DNA from: Paludisphaera soli
GTDB lineage: Bacteria; Planctomycetota; Planctomycetia; Isosphaerales; Isosphaeraceae
Assembly: GCF_011064595.1 (NCBI RefSeq)
Contig: NZ_JAALJI010000025.1
Coordinates: 1 to 64,000 of the forward strand
Reading direction: 5' to 3'
Length of the DNA stretch: 64,000 nucleotides
Made by a program: the position numbers and the translations under genes. Numbering within the stretch: position 1 is the stretch's first letter; each line of letters starts with the position of its first letter. Positions 9,336 through 18,833 of the stretch are shown in pieces. The notes beneath the pieces were generated by a model that saw only the letters and a program-made list of their open reading frames with translations, searched no databases and was not told the DNA's origin.

Positions 9336-11864
9336 TCAATCCACATACAAAAACTCGCTGGAATTCAACAACACGTGGCAGAAGTCCGCGAGGGCCTCCG
9401 TCTTGTCGGCCCGCCCGAGGAACGCCAGGGCGTCGGCCAGTTCGTCGGCCTCGGGCTCGCGGCCGGCGGCCAGGCGGTAGGCCAGGGCGATCCGGTCCCG
9501 ATCGCGGGTCTCGCCGTCAACCGTGAGGCGGTCGAGGCGGGCGGCGAAGGCCTTCGCGCGGGCGAGGGCCCAGGGGCCGTTGATCATCTGGAGCGTCTGG
9601 GTGACGGTCGTGGTGGTGTTGCGCAGGCCCGTGCTGTTGAAGCCGTCGGGGGCGTCGAAGGCGTCGAGGATCGGGTCGCGGCGGTTGCGGACCACCTTGC
9701 AGTCAATCGACCGTCGGGGAGTCGCGGCGGCGTCGGCGGCCGGCCCGCCGCGCGTCGGGGCCAGCTCGCCCGAGGCGGCGAGCATCGCGTCGCGGACCTC
9801 CTCGGCCTCCAGCCGCATCACCGGACGCTTCCACAACAGGCGGTTCGCCGGGTCGACCAGCCGCGCGGCCTCGACCTCGCTCTCGGGCCGGAAGGCCGAC
9901 TGGCGGTAGGTCGTCGACGTCACCATCAGCCGATGCAAGGCCTTGAACCGGCGGCCGTCGGCCACGAACCGGCGCGCCAGCCAGTCCAGCAGCTCGGGGT
10001 GCGACGGGGCCTCGCCGAGCTTGCCGAAGTCGTTCGAGGTCGCCACCAGCCCCCGGCCGAAATGGTCCTGCCAGACCCGGTTCACCACCACCCGCGTCGA
10101 GAGCGGGTTGTCCGGGCGGTTCAGCCAGGCGGCCAGCGCCAGCCGCCTGCCGGTCGACCCCGGCGCGGCGGCGGGACGCTCGATGGCCGCCGGCGACGGG
10201 TCGAGGACCGACGGGAAGCCCGGCTGGACGACCGTCGGCGTCTTGCGGCCGCCGGGGATCGCGGTCGGCGGCGGTTCGGGCCCCACGTCCCGGACGCCCA
10301 GGGCGACCGGCAGCGGCGCGGGCTTGATCGCGTCGTGCTTCTTCAGCTCGGCGGTCAGCTCCTTCCAGCGCGGGCGGTCGTCCTTGGCGATCGTCGCCTC
10401 AGTCACCTTCGTCTGCTCCAGGGCAAGCTGGCGGTAGGCCAGGGCCTTGATCTGGACGTCGTAGGGGGACAGCTCGGAGTCGGGCTGGAACAGCATCGCC
10501 TGGAGGTCGGGCGTGAACTTGGAGACGATGTCGCGCTCCAGCTTGTCGCGGGCCGGCTTCTCCAGCTCGGCGAGCTTCGCGCGGACGTCGGCCGTGGCCC
10601 GCTCCCAGGCGGCGAGCTTCGCGTCGTGATCGGCCTTGAATTCGGCGGAGTAAAGCGGTGCCTCGTCGACCGGCAGGATGGGGGCGAAGAAGGCCTGGAG
10701 TCGGTAGTAATCCGCCTGGGCGATCGGGTCGAACTTGTGGTCGTGGCAGCGGGCGCAGCCGACGCTCAGGCCCAGGAACGCCTCGCCCGCCACGTCGGTG
10801 ATCTCGTTGAGGATGTCGGCCCACTGGCCCCGGACGTTCCGCTGGTTGGCCTCATAAGGGCCGAGCCGCAGGAACCCGGTGGCGATCGCGGCCTCAGGGT
10901 CGCCCGGCGCCAGCTCGTCGCCGGCGATCTGCTCGGCCAGGAAGCGGTCGTAGGGCTTGTCGGCGTCGAACGAGCGGACGACGTAGTCGCGGTAGCGCCA
11001 GGCCTCGGGGCGGTAGGCGTCGGCGTTGTGGCCGTCGGACTCGGCGTAGCGGACCACGTCCAGCCAGTGCCGGGCCCAGCGCTCGGCGTATCGCGGCGAG
11101 GCCAGCAGCCGGTCGACGAGCTTCTCATACGCGTCGGCCGCGTCGTCGGCGAGGAACGCGTCGACCTCCTCGGGGGTCGGCGGCAGACCGGTCAGGTCGA
11201 ACGTCAGGCGGCGGATGAGTGATCCCTTCGACGCCTCGGGCGCGGGGGTCAGCCCGGCTTCGAGCAGCCCTTTCAGGACGAAGGCGTCGATCGGGTTCCG
11301 CGCCCAGGATTCCCAGGGGGTGCCGTCGAGACCCGTCAGGTCGGGCGGGGCCACGTGCTTCAGGGGCTGGAACGACCAGAACGAGGCGTCGGCCTTCTCG
11401 ACCTTGGGGCGGGGGGCGTCGGCCTTCGCGGCGTCGGCACCGGCACCGGCCGGCCAGGGTGCGCCGGCCTCGACCCAGCGCGTCAGCGCGGCGATCTCGG
11501 CGGCCTCCAGCTTGCCCGAGGGGGGCATCTCCAGCCCTTCGTAGCGTACGGCCTCGACCAGCGGGCTCTCGTCGGGCTTGCCGGGCTCGACCACGGGGCC
11601 GGTCTCGCCGCCGTGCAGCAGGGCCTCGCGCGAGTCCAGCCGCAGGCCCCCCTTCTGCTTTTCGGAGCCGTGGCACGACTGGCACTTGGCGACCAGGAGC
11701 GGCCGGACTTCCTGCTCGAAGAACCGGACCCGATCGGCCTCGGCCCGGGGGTCGGCGGCGTCCCCCTCGCCCGCGCGCCCCGGCGGGGTCGAGATCGCGA
11801 CCATCAGGGCCGCGATCGCCCCCAGCCCCAGCCCACGCGTCAGCGTCCTCGGAACGGCACCCAT
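9336..11864 (-). CDS. PSD1 and planctomycete cytochrome C domain-containing protein
   Basis: 842-residue exported protein. The N-terminus (residues about 1-32) is a signal sequence. A planctomycete cytochrome C domain follows with CQSCHG near residue 60 and the usual MPPSGKL segment, then a DUF1549 domain (LTFDLTGLPPTPEEVDAFL, RYAERWARHWLDVVRYAESDG, CARCHDHKFDPI) and a C-terminal PSD1/DUF1553 domain (NRVWQDHFGRGLV, SDFG..GE.P.HPELLDWLA-type motifs). The start ATG at 11864 gives a signal peptide; an ATG 34 codons upstream gives an unlikely leader. It is the upstream partner of the DUF1501 gene. Such pairs are thought to act in periplasmic breakdown of complex carbohydrates, but the biochemistry is unknown. 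Confidence 0.9.
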   Translation of the reverse strand: MGAVPRTLTRGLGLGAIAALMVAISTPPGRAGEGDAADPRAEADRVRFFEQEVRPLLVAKCQSCHGSEKQKGGLRLDSREALLHGGETGPVVEPGKPDESPLVEAVRYEGLEMPPSGKLEAAEIAALTRWVEAGAPWPAGAGADAAKADAPRPKVEKADASFWSFQPLKHVAPPDLTGLDGTPWESWARNPIDAFVLKGLLEAGLTPAPEASKGSLIRRLTFDLTGLPPTPEEVDAFLADDAADAYEKLVDRLLASPRYAERWARHWLDVVRYAESDGHNADAYRPEAWRYRDYVVRSFDADKPYDRFLAEQIAGDELAPGDPEAAIATGFLRLGPYEANQRNVRGQWADILNEITDVAGEAFLGLSVGCARCHDHKFDPIAQADYYRLQAFFAPILPVDEAPLYSAEFKADHDAKLAAWERATADVRAKLAELEKPARDKLERDIVSKFTPDLQAMLFQPDSELSPYDVQIKALAYRQLALEQTKVTEATIAKDDRPRWKELTAELKKHDAIKPAPLPVALGVRDVGPEPPPTAIPGGRKTPTVVQPGFPSVLDPSPAAIERPAAAPGSTGRRLALAAWLNRPDNPLSTRVVVNRVWQDHFGRGLVATSNDFGKLGEAPSHPELLDWLARRFVADGRRFKALHRLMVTSTTYRQSAFRPESEVEAARLVDPANRLLWKRPVMRLEAEEVRDAMLAASGELAPTRGGPAADAAATPRRSIDCKVVRNRRDPILDAFDAPDGFNSTGLRNTTTTVTQTLQMINGPWALARAKAFAARLDRLTVDGETRDRDRIALAYRLAAGREPEADELADALAFLGRADKTEALADFCHVLLNSSEFLYVD

Positions 11865-12235
11865 GCGGCGAAAGCCCCCGGGGAGATTTCCGACGATCCC
11901 GGCGCCCGGAGGGAGAGGTCCGGCCGGTTTCGATGCGATGTCCAACACCTGTTCAATGGGGTCCATCCTAGCCCATGCCCGATCCCGAAGCTACTTCGAT
12001 CGTTCGCAAACCGAATCGTGACCGAATCCCGGAGAATCCGGCCGTCACCCAGGCTCGCGACCGTCACGTCCCCGTCCGCCGACGAAACCGCGCGAAATGT
12101 CGCATTGTGGGGGTAGGGGAGGCTCCGCGCTGGACGACCCTAGCGTCGACTGGACCGGCAAGCCTTCCCAGGATCCAGCGGCGAAGAAAACGACACTCCT
12201 CACTCAACGCCACCAGATCGCGAGGCGGGACCTTC

Positions 12236-12337
12236 GGGTGCCACGGGTTCTCCGAGCCCGTGGACCGGCCGGGGATCTCGGCGAAGGCTCGGGAGCGGCC
12301 CGACGCCGATCCACGGGTTCTCGAACCCGTGGCACCC
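12236..12337. repeat. 102-bp MITE-like element with two internal hairpins
   Basis: The element begins GGGTGCCACGGGTTCT and ends with the inverted complement of the same string. Each end forms its own palindrome: 12241-12263 (CCACGGG...CCCGTGG) and 12311-12332, a perfect 10-base stem CCACGGGTTC/GAACCCGTGG around two bases. The middle is GC-rich and unrelated. The terminal inverted repeats suggest a small non-autonomous mobile element or structured RNA module; no transposase gene is present in the window. Confidence 0.7.
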
Positions 12338-12410
12338 GAGTTCGGCCCTCTCCTAGAGATCCCGTGCCGTTGGTATTGAGGGAGGAGGGTCAAGAAAACC
12401 ACCACGAAGC

Positions 12411-12520
12411 GCGCCGAACGAACCCAATCTCCCAGCCGCACAATCCAACTCCAAAGCATTACCAAGATGAGACTTGCGTCCGACGGCCTCGTTCGCCGCG
12501 GCGCGCGAACGAACCCAATC
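12411..12520. repeat. Spaced direct repeat
   Basis: The string cgaacgaacccaatc appears at about 12414-12429 and again at about 12506-12520, roughly 90 bases apart, each preceded by a GCGC-rich run. The role is unknown; it may be a remnant of a dispersed repeat family. Confidence 0.45.
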
Positions 12521-12553
12521 GAAGCCGATCTCCGGCGGGGCGGTTTGTGGCCC

Positions 12554-14773
12554 TCATGGGGTTGGGGCCGAGCGGCGGCGGCCCAGGATCAGGTAGGAGG
12601 CGAGGTCGGAGTAGTCATCGGTCCAGGGGGAGGATCCGGCACGGATTCGGGAGGCCAGCCAGGGCTCCGGAGGAGGTTCGGTCCCGGGCTCGATCATCAC
12701 GGCCCAGATCGAGGGCTGCCAGCCGATCGCTCGGGCGTCAGGGGGGGCGTCCAGGTCGTACCGGACCCGGCAGGCGAGGCCGGCGTCGGCGGCCTGGCGG
12801 GCCATCAGGGGTTCCAGGTCCAGGTAGCGGTTGGTGATGTTGAAGGCCAGCAAGCCCCCCGGGGCCAGGCGGCTCCGGTACAGGGCGAGGGCCTCGCGGG
12901 AGAGCAGATGGACGGGCACGGCGTCGGAGCTGAAGGCGTCCAGCACGATCAGGGCGAAGCCCCCCTGCGCCCCGGCGGCCAGGCGGAGGCGGGCGTCCCC
13001 CTCGACGACCGACACCTCGGCCCCTCGGCGGCGGGCGTCGGCCAGGTAGGTGAAACAGGAGGGGTCCTCGGCGACCCGGGCCACGGCGGGGTCGATCTCG
13101 TAGAACGTCCAGTCCTGCCCCGGCCGGGCGTAGCAGGCCAGGGTCCCCGTGCCCAGGCCGACGACCGCCACCTTCGCCTCGGGACGGTCCAGGCCGAACG
13201 CGCCGGAATTCAGCAGCCCGCCGATCGGCCCCGACCGCGTGAAATAGGTCGAGGGCTCCTCGCGGAGAATCGGGTCCAGGCTCTGCTGGCCGTGCAGGGT
13301 GCTGCCGTGCATCAGGCGACGGGAACGACTCCCGGCGTCCTCCAGGACCCGGAGCGCCCCGAAGAAGTTCCGGCCTCGGCGGACGACCTCGCCCCCCCGG
13401 TCGGGCGCCAGGCCCCCGGCCAGCAGCACGGCGCCGATCGTCAGGGCGAACCGCAAGGGGCGGGCCCCGGCCTTCCAGACCGCCAGGACCCCCAGCCCCG
13501 TCGCCAGGACCAAAGCGATCGCGCCCAGGGCCGATTCCCCCAGGTCCAGCCGGGTCAGCAGCCCGCCCGTCCCCGCCACGACCGCCGGGATCGCCGCCTC
13601 GCGGGCCGGGCTCCGTCCCCGCTCGCCCCCCGGCCGCGCCGCGAACGCCAGGCAGGCGAGGAACAGGGCCAGGGGATACTCCACCATCCGGTCGAACAGC
13701 AGGGGGGCCAGGATCGCGCAAAACAGGCTCCCCAGGACCCCACCCAGGCCGATCGCCAGGTAGAACGCCGTCAGCCGACGGGCGTCCGGGCGCGACTCCG
13801 CCAGCCGATGGTGGGCGATCAGGGCCCCGACGAAGAACGTCGCCAGGTGCAGCGGGGCCCAGGCCAGGTGGACGAACCCCGCCCCCAGCACCAGCGCCAG
13901 GGCCGCCGCCAGCCAGGGGAAGGTCGGCCCCAGCGTCCTGGTCCAGCGCCCTCCCACGCCCGCGAACGCCAGGATGTAGGTGACCAGGTACACCCCCAGC
14001 GGGATCGTCCAGAGGAGCGGCATCGGGGCCAGGTCGGTCGTCAGGTGGGTCGTCAGGGCCAGGAGCCAGAGCGCGGGGAGCGCCGCCAGGGCCACCCAGC
14101 GGAGGAGGTCGCCGGCCGCGACGGGGGGGGCGCGACGTTCGACCGCCGGCCCGCCGGACCGCCAGGCGGTCGCGGCGCAGGCGAGCGTCAACGCCGACGA
14201 GGCCCCGAACCCGACCGCCCAGGCCCGCGTCTGCCAGGCCAGCGTCGACAGCGGCTCGATCAGGAGCGGGTACGCCGCCAGCGCCGCCAGGTTCCCGGCG
14301 CAGCTCGCGGCGTAGAGGGCGAACGGGTCGCGCGCGGGCCGGCCTTCGGCGTCGGCCGTCAGTGAGAACCAGCGCTGGAGCAGGGGGGAGGTCGCCGCGA
14401 TCAGCACCAGCGGCAGCCCGGCCGAGGCGGCCAGCCTGGCGAACAGCCAGAGCCCCGGCCCCGCGCCGGCGTCCGAGGTCGAAGGGCCCTCGACCGGGAG
14501 CCGGATCGGCAGGAAGGCGAGGGCCGCGACCGTGAGCAGCCCGTGCAGCGCGGCCTGGCCCCGGACGCCCAGCCGGGATGTGCTGGCGTGTGCGTAGGCG
14601 TAGCCGGCCAGGAGCGCGGCCTGGAAGAACAGCATGCACGCGTTCCAGACCCCCGGCGTCCCGCCGAAGGCCGGCAGCAGCATCTTGCCCACCATCGGCT
14701 GGACCGCGAACAGGAGCGCCGAGGCCCCCAGCACGGCAGCCCCGAACAGCCCGATCAAGCCCTTCGTCTTCAT
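12554..14773 (-). CDS. Membrane-fused spermidine synthase-like protein
   Basis: 739 residues. The N-terminus (FAVQPMVGKMLLPAFGG, then PGVWNACMLFFQ) is the signature of fused-MFS/spermidine synthase proteins, followed by about 11-12 membrane segments to about residue 440. The C-terminal Rossmann domain has VAVVGLGTGTLACYA, an FYEIDP strand end and LDAFSSDAVPVHLL at the catalytic region. It probably binds decarboxylated SAM or a similar cofactor at the membrane; the substrate is unknown. A GAGGGG ribosome-binding site lies just before the ATG. It is divergent from the ABC exporter, with 119 bases between starts. It is only distantly similar to the other fusion at 4740-7313. Confidence 0.88.
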   Translation of the reverse strand: MKTKGLIGLFGAAVLGASALLFAVQPMVGKMLLPAFGGTPGVWNACMLFFQAALLAGYAYAHASTSRLGVRGQAALHGLLTVAALAFLPIRLPVEGPSTSDAGAGPGLWLFARLAASAGLPLVLIAATSPLLQRWFSLTADAEGRPARDPFALYAASCAGNLAALAAYPLLIEPLSTLAWQTRAWAVGFGASSALTLACAATAWRSGGPAVERRAPPVAAGDLLRWVALAALPALWLLALTTHLTTDLAPMPLLWTIPLGVYLVTYILAFAGVGGRWTRTLGPTFPWLAAALALVLGAGFVHLAWAPLHLATFFVGALIAHHRLAESRPDARRLTAFYLAIGLGGVLGSLFCAILAPLLFDRMVEYPLALFLACLAFAARPGGERGRSPAREAAIPAVVAGTGGLLTRLDLGESALGAIALVLATGLGVLAVWKAGARPLRFALTIGAVLLAGGLAPDRGGEVVRRGRNFFGALRVLEDAGSRSRRLMHGSTLHGQQSLDPILREEPSTYFTRSGPIGGLLNSGAFGLDRPEAKVAVVGLGTGTLACYARPGQDWTFYEIDPAVARVAEDPSCFTYLADARRRGAEVSVVEGDARLRLAAGAQGGFALIVLDAFSSDAVPVHLLSREALALYRSRLAPGGLLAFNITNRYLDLEPLMARQAADAGLACRVRYDLDAPPDARAIGWQPSIWAVMIEPGTEPPPEPWLASRIRAGSSPWTDDYSDLASYLILGRRRSAPTP

Positions 14774-14892
14774 GACCCCTCGCCGTCGGCCGTCCGGTTC
14801 CTACAATAAGAGCGGAAGGGCCAGTATCGCCCCCGGACCCGCCCAGGATCAACGCGCCGCGGCGCCCCGACAGGATAAGGAAGCCACCGAAG

Positions 14893-16821
14893 TTGTCCCA
14901 CCACCACTGGCCCGGCAGCCGCCGGGGATTCCGGTCGTTCCTCCGCTCCCAGCGCGAGGCCCTGAGGCGCAAGCCCCAGGACGCCCCGCTCGACGACCGG
15001 AACCGCAATCACCCGGCCCTGCGGCACCGCTCGCTGGCCGAGCTTTATCGCGAGCTGTACGGGATCTTGAAGGGCCGCCGCGCCGCGATCGGACTGGCGC
15101 TCCTGATGCTCTCGTTCGCCACGGTGCTCAAGCTCGTGCCGCCGGCCGCCACCAAGGCCGCGATCGACTACGTCCTGCTGGGGAACCCGATCCCCGAGGC
15201 GATCGTCCGGTCGTCCCCCGTGACGATCCCGGAATCGCCCCGGGTCCGGCTGCAGCTGCTGGTCGCCGCCGTGGCGGCGGTGACGCTGCTGGCCACGGCC
15301 GCCAGCCTCTGGAGCCGCTGGATCGCCACCAAGACGACCAAGCGGGTCCAGATCGACGTCCGCCGCAAGGTCTACGACCACGCCATGCGGCTGCCGCTGC
15401 ACCGGGTCTACGCCCTGAAGTCGGGCGGGGCGTCGAGCCTCCTGCGCGAGGACGCGGGGGGGGTCGGCGAGCTGCTCTTCAGCATGATCTACAACCCCTG
15501 GCGCGCCGTGGTCCAGTTCATTGGCGGCCTGATCGTGCTGGCCTGGGTGGACTGGCGGCTCCTCTCCGGGGCCCTGGTCCTGCTGCCGGGGCTCTACCTG
15601 TCGGACCGCTTCTGGAACCGCCGGATCCGGCCGATCTACCGCGAGGTCCGCAAGAAGCGCCAGCAGATCGATTCCGAGGCCACCGAGGTCTTCGGCGGCA
15701 TGCGGGTCGTCCGGGCCTTCGGCCGCCAGAAGTCCGAGTCGACCCGGTTCATGATCGAGAACCACCTGATGGCCCGCCTGGAGCTGTTCGTCTGGTGGGT
15801 CTCGCGGGTGGTGGAGCTGGTCTGGGAGCTGCTGGTGCCGCTGGCTTCGGTGGGCCTGCTGTACTACGGCGGGACGCAGGTCCTGGCGGGCAAGCTCTCA
15901 CTGGGCGACATGATGATGTTCCTGGTCTACCTGACCATGCTGCTGGAGCCGATGGCCGTCCTGGCGACGAGCGTCACCCAGTTCCAGAACCAGCTCTCCG
16001 GCTTCGACCGGGTGCTCGACCTGCTGGCCGAGCCTCGCGAGATGGCCGACCGCCCCGGCACCCGCAAGGTCGAGAAGGCCCGCATCGAAGGCCGGATCAC
16101 CCTGCAGGACGTCTCGTTCGCCTACCCCAACTCCGACCGCCTGGTCCTCCGCGACGTGGACCTGGACGTGGAGCCGGGGGAGACGATCGCCCTGGTGGGC
16201 CGCAGCGGGTCGGGCAAGACCACGCTCTGCAACCTCGTCGCGCGGTTCTACGACCCCACCTCGGGTACCGTCCGGCTCGACGGCGTGCCGCTGCCGGAGT
16301 ACGACGTGGAGAGCTACCGCCGGCTGCTGGGCGTGGTCGAGCAGGACGTCTTCCTGTTCGACGGCTCCATCGCCGAGAACATCAGCTACGGCGACCGCTC
16401 CGCCTCGATGGCGAGGATCATCGAGGCCGCCGAGGCCGCCAACGCCGCCGAGTTCATCGAACGCCTCCCCGACGGCTACGACACCTTCATCGGCGAGCGC
16501 GGCGTCCGCCTCAGCGGCGGCCAGCGCCAGCGGCTCGCGATCGCCCGCGCCATCCTGGCCGACCCCCGGATCTTCATCCTGGACGAGGCCACCAGCAACC
16601 TCGACAGCGAGAGCGAACGCCTCATCCAGCAGAGCCTGGCGCGCCTGCTGAAGGGCCGGACCTCGTTCGTCATCGCCCACCGCCTCAGCACCATCAAGAG
16701 CGCCGACCGCATCCTCGTCCTGGAGGACGGCGTCGTCGTCGAGGCCGGAGCCCACGAGGACCTCATGGCCGCCGCCGGCCCCTACCGCGACATGGTCGAG
16801 CTGCAGAGCCTCGGCGGGTAG
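14893..16821 (+). CDS. ABC transporter, fused permease and ATP-binding protein (MsbA-like exporter)
   Basis: 642 residues, the usual length for a type I half-exporter. The first about 360 residues carry six membrane segments of the ABC transmembrane domain. The ATPase domain (about 395-635) has Walker A GRSGSGKTT, a Q-loop (VVEQDVFLF), the LSGGQ signature, Walker B IFILDEAT and the H-loop IAHRLS. It would work as a homodimer exporting lipid, glycolipid or drug. The likely start is TTG at 14893, with a GGATAAGGA-type site about ten bases upstream. The gene after it is convergent, so it is probably transcribed alone. Confidence 0.92.
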   Translation: MSHHHWPGSRRGFRSFLRSQREALRRKPQDAPLDDRNRNHPALRHRSLAELYRELYGILKGRRAAIGLALLMLSFATVLKLVPPAATKAAIDYVLLGNPIPEAIVRSSPVTIPESPRVRLQLLVAAVAAVTLLATAASLWSRWIATKTTKRVQIDVRRKVYDHAMRLPLHRVYALKSGGASSLLREDAGGVGELLFSMIYNPWRAVVQFIGGLIVLAWVDWRLLSGALVLLPGLYLSDRFWNRRIRPIYREVRKKRQQIDSEATEVFGGMRVVRAFGRQKSESTRFMIENHLMARLELFVWWVSRVVELVWELLVPLASVGLLYYGGTQVLAGKLSLGDMMMFLVYLTMLLEPMAVLATSVTQFQNQLSGFDRVLDLLAEPREMADRPGTRKVEKARIEGRITLQDVSFAYPNSDRLVLRDVDLDVEPGETIALVGRSGSGKTTLCNLVARFYDPTSGTVRLDGVPLPEYDVESYRRLLGVVEQDVFLFDGSIAENISYGDRSASMARIIEAAEAANAAEFIERLPDGYDTFIGERGVRLSGGQRQRLAIARAILADPRIFILDEATSNLDSESERLIQQSLARLLKGRTSFVIAHRLSTIKSADRILVLEDGVVVEAGAHEDLMAAAGPYRDMVELQSLGG

Positions 16822-16840
16822 CGGTGAGCCTGTCGGCGGT

Positions 16841-17251
16841 TCATCCTTCGGGCCGCCGGCTCGCCGGGGCCAGGATCGAGGCGGCCCAGAGTAGGCCGAA
16901 GAACCCCGCGCACGCCGCCAGGGCCCACGACGAAGCCTCCCGGAACTCCTCGCCGTGAATCCTCAGGTGCACGGCGAGGAGGCCGGCCGCCCCGGCCGCC
17001 AGCACGAGGCCGGCCGCGCGATCGGCCCGCCGCCCTCCCCGGAGGCGTGCGATCGCGAGCCGGCCCGCCTCGATCGCGAGCAGGAGCGACAGGCCGAGGG
17101 ATGCGACCCGGGAAAGCCCGCGGAATCTCCGATCGGGCCCGTCGAACAGCCAGGACGTCGCCGAGATCCAGGGCGCCGTCAGCAGGGCCGCGGCGACGAG
17201 GATGGTCGCAGCCCCGAGGCCCCGCCAGGCGCGCCGACTCGATGCCGACAT
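16841..17251 (-). CDS. Small four-helix membrane protein, function unknown
   Basis: 136 residues with four hydrophobic stretches (about 13-35, 48-67, 78-97, 107-127) separated by short Arg-rich loops, so probably an integral membrane protein. I do not recognise a family. Its ATG lies 9 bases after the stop of the MFS gene upstream, so the two are almost certainly cotranscribed; it may be an accessory to that transporter or a hitch-hiker. The gene ends 19 bases from the convergent ABC gene. Confidence 0.6.
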   Translation of the reverse strand: MSASSRRAWRGLGAATILVAAALLTAPWISATSWLFDGPDRRFRGLSRVASLGLSLLLAIEAGRLAIARLRGGRRADRAAGLVLAAGAAGLLAVHLRIHGEEFREASSWALAACAGFFGLLWAASILAPASRRPEG

Positions 17252-17260
17252 GGGCGGACC

Positions 17261-18592
17261 TCATGCGAAATCGGCCTCGACCTCGGGCTTGGGCTTGGGC
17301 TCGACCGCCCGTCGCGGGTCGATGAGCAGCCACAGGACCATCCCGACGAGGGCCACGCCGACGTAAATCCAGAAGCCGGGGTCCCACTGGGCTCGGCCGC
17401 TGCGGCCGGCGGCCTTCATGGAGTCGACGAACCAGCCCAGGAACGTGGGGGAGATGATCCCGCCGACGTTCCCGATCATGTTCATGAGTCCGAACAGCGC
17501 GCCGACGTGCCGGCCGCTGACCTGCGTGGCGGCCGCCCACCAGGCGGGGACCTGGACCTGCACGCCGAACAGCGCCAGGGCCACGAGCCAGGCCGAGAGC
17601 CTCGGCGAGTCGACCGAGAGGCTCCCCGCCAGCGCCCCGGCGGCGAGCGCCGCGCCCAGAACGGCCTGGAGCGTCCGCCCCCAGCGGCGGCCGGCGGGCC
17701 CGCGCGTCAGGCGGTCGGTCAGCCAGCCGCCCAGCAGGCAGCCCACGGCCCCCGCCCCCAGCACGAGGCTGGAGTACCACGCCGAATCCCCCGCCGAGAC
17801 CCCGCGCGCCTGCTGGAGGTACTTGGGATACCACGAGATCAAGAGGTTGTAGATCCCCGCCATCGTGACCATCGCCAGCCCCAGCAGCCAGACGTCGGGC
17901 GAGCGGAAGACGAGCGGCCAGGGGATCGGCGCGTGGGTCGTCGAGACGTCCTCGCCCTTCCGCCCCTCGGCGATCAGGCGACGCTCGGCCTCGTTCGCCG
18001 CCGGGTGCGAACCGGGATCGTCCCGGAACCACCAGTAAAAGGCCGCCGCCCAGGCCAGGCCGACCAGGCCGAAGGCCCAGAACGTCCCCCGCCAGCCGAG
18101 TTGGTCGATGAGCCGCTGGCTGACCACCGGCGCGAAGGTCCCGCCGAGCATCATCGAAGTCGCCACGATCCCCTGAGCCCGGCCCCGGTCGGCGTCGGAG
18201 AACCAGACCCGCAGCACCCTCGCCGAGTTGGGCAGGGCCCCGGCCTCGCCCGCCCCGAACAGGAAGCGCACCGCCAGCAGGGTCATCAAGCCGCCCGCCA
18301 CGCCCGTCAAGGCCGTGAAGACCGACCACCAGACCACGATCCGCGTCAGCACCCCGCGCGAGCCGTAGCGGTCGCCCCAGCGCCCCGTCGGGACTTCGAA
18401 CAGGACGTAAGACAGGCTGAAGGCCGAGAACACCCAGCCCATCCGCGTGTCCGAGATCCCCAGCTCCTCCTGCATCGCCGGCGCGGCCTGGCCGATGCAG
18501 ACCCGGTCCAGGTACAGCACGAACGTCATCGCCGCCAGGAACGCCAGCACGCCGAACCGTACGCGCGTCGGAGCCTCGTGGGTATCCATCAT
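17261..18592 (-). CDS. MFS transporter, anion:cation symporter type
   Basis: 443 residues, 12 predicted membrane segments. FVLYLDRVCIGQAAPAM, the loop GRWGDRYGSRGVLT and FGAGEAGALPNSARV are typical of the ACS branch (glucarate, galactonate and related organic acid uptake). The real substrate cannot be read from sequence. Two Met codons open the frame (18592 and 18589). It is first in a two-gene unit with the small membrane protein. The region upstream is occupied by a composite palindromic repeat. The sugar-acid role fits the nearby exported sugar-type oxidoreductase but is only inferred. Confidence 0.88.
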   Translation of the reverse strand: MMDTHEAPTRVRFGVLAFLAAMTFVLYLDRVCIGQAAPAMQEELGISDTRMGWVFSAFSLSYVLFEVPTGRWGDRYGSRGVLTRIVVWWSVFTALTGVAGGLMTLLAVRFLFGAGEAGALPNSARVLRVWFSDADRGRAQGIVATSMMLGGTFAPVVSQRLIDQLGWRGTFWAFGLVGLAWAAAFYWWFRDDPGSHPAANEAERRLIAEGRKGEDVSTTHAPIPWPLVFRSPDVWLLGLAMVTMAGIYNLLISWYPKYLQQARGVSAGDSAWYSSLVLGAGAVGCLLGGWLTDRLTRGPAGRRWGRTLQAVLGAALAAGALAGSLSVDSPRLSAWLVALALFGVQVQVPAWWAAATQVSGRHVGALFGLMNMIGNVGGIISPTFLGWFVDSMKAAGRSGRAQWDPGFWIYVGVALVGMVLWLLIDPRRAVEPKPKPEVEADFA

Positions 18593-18645
18593 CGGATCAG
18601 GGGCTCCTCATAATCTGTTTCATCGACGAACGTCCTCGCTCCACC

Positions 18646-18786
18646 CCTTCCCCCTGGTGGGGGGAGGTGGCCCGCAGGGCCGGATGAGGGGGACCATCAA
18701 GGCGGACGTGACGGGAGGGCGACGGTGTTCGTGCTCGTCTCCCCCTCATCCGGCCTTCGGCCACCTACCCCCACCAGGGGGGAAGG
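18646..18786. repeat. Composite palindromic repeat, complete head-to-head copy
   Basis: A well-formed copy. Hairpin CCTTCCCCC..GGGGG-type, GGCCC hairpin and GGATGAGGGGG face an inverted second module ending in CCCCCACCAGGGGGG. The spacer starts ACCATCAAGGCGGAC and contains GCGACGG, both shared with the copies at 48.3 and 63.3 kb. It sits between the MFS gene start and the 3' end of the oxidoreductase gene. Confidence 0.85.
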
Positions 18787-18833
18787 ACGATTGCGACGGC
18801 CCGCCTGGGTCTCCAACTTCGCTCAGGCCCGCC

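Larger units (their letters stand above)
11865..12553. other. Gene-free spacer with repeats
   Basis: 689 bases between the starts of the PSD1 gene (minus) and the end of the gene at 12554-14773 (minus). It holds the 102-bp double-hairpin element at 12236-12337 and a repeated cgaacgaacccaatc string at about 12414 and 12506. Short open frames on both strands (for example 12064-12465 minus) have no recognisable protein features and run through the repeats. Confidence 0.6.

Noticed and set aside
12064-12465. 133-residue minus-strand frame in the repeat spacer
   Set aside because: It runs straight through the double-hairpin element and has no motif or ribosome-binding site.
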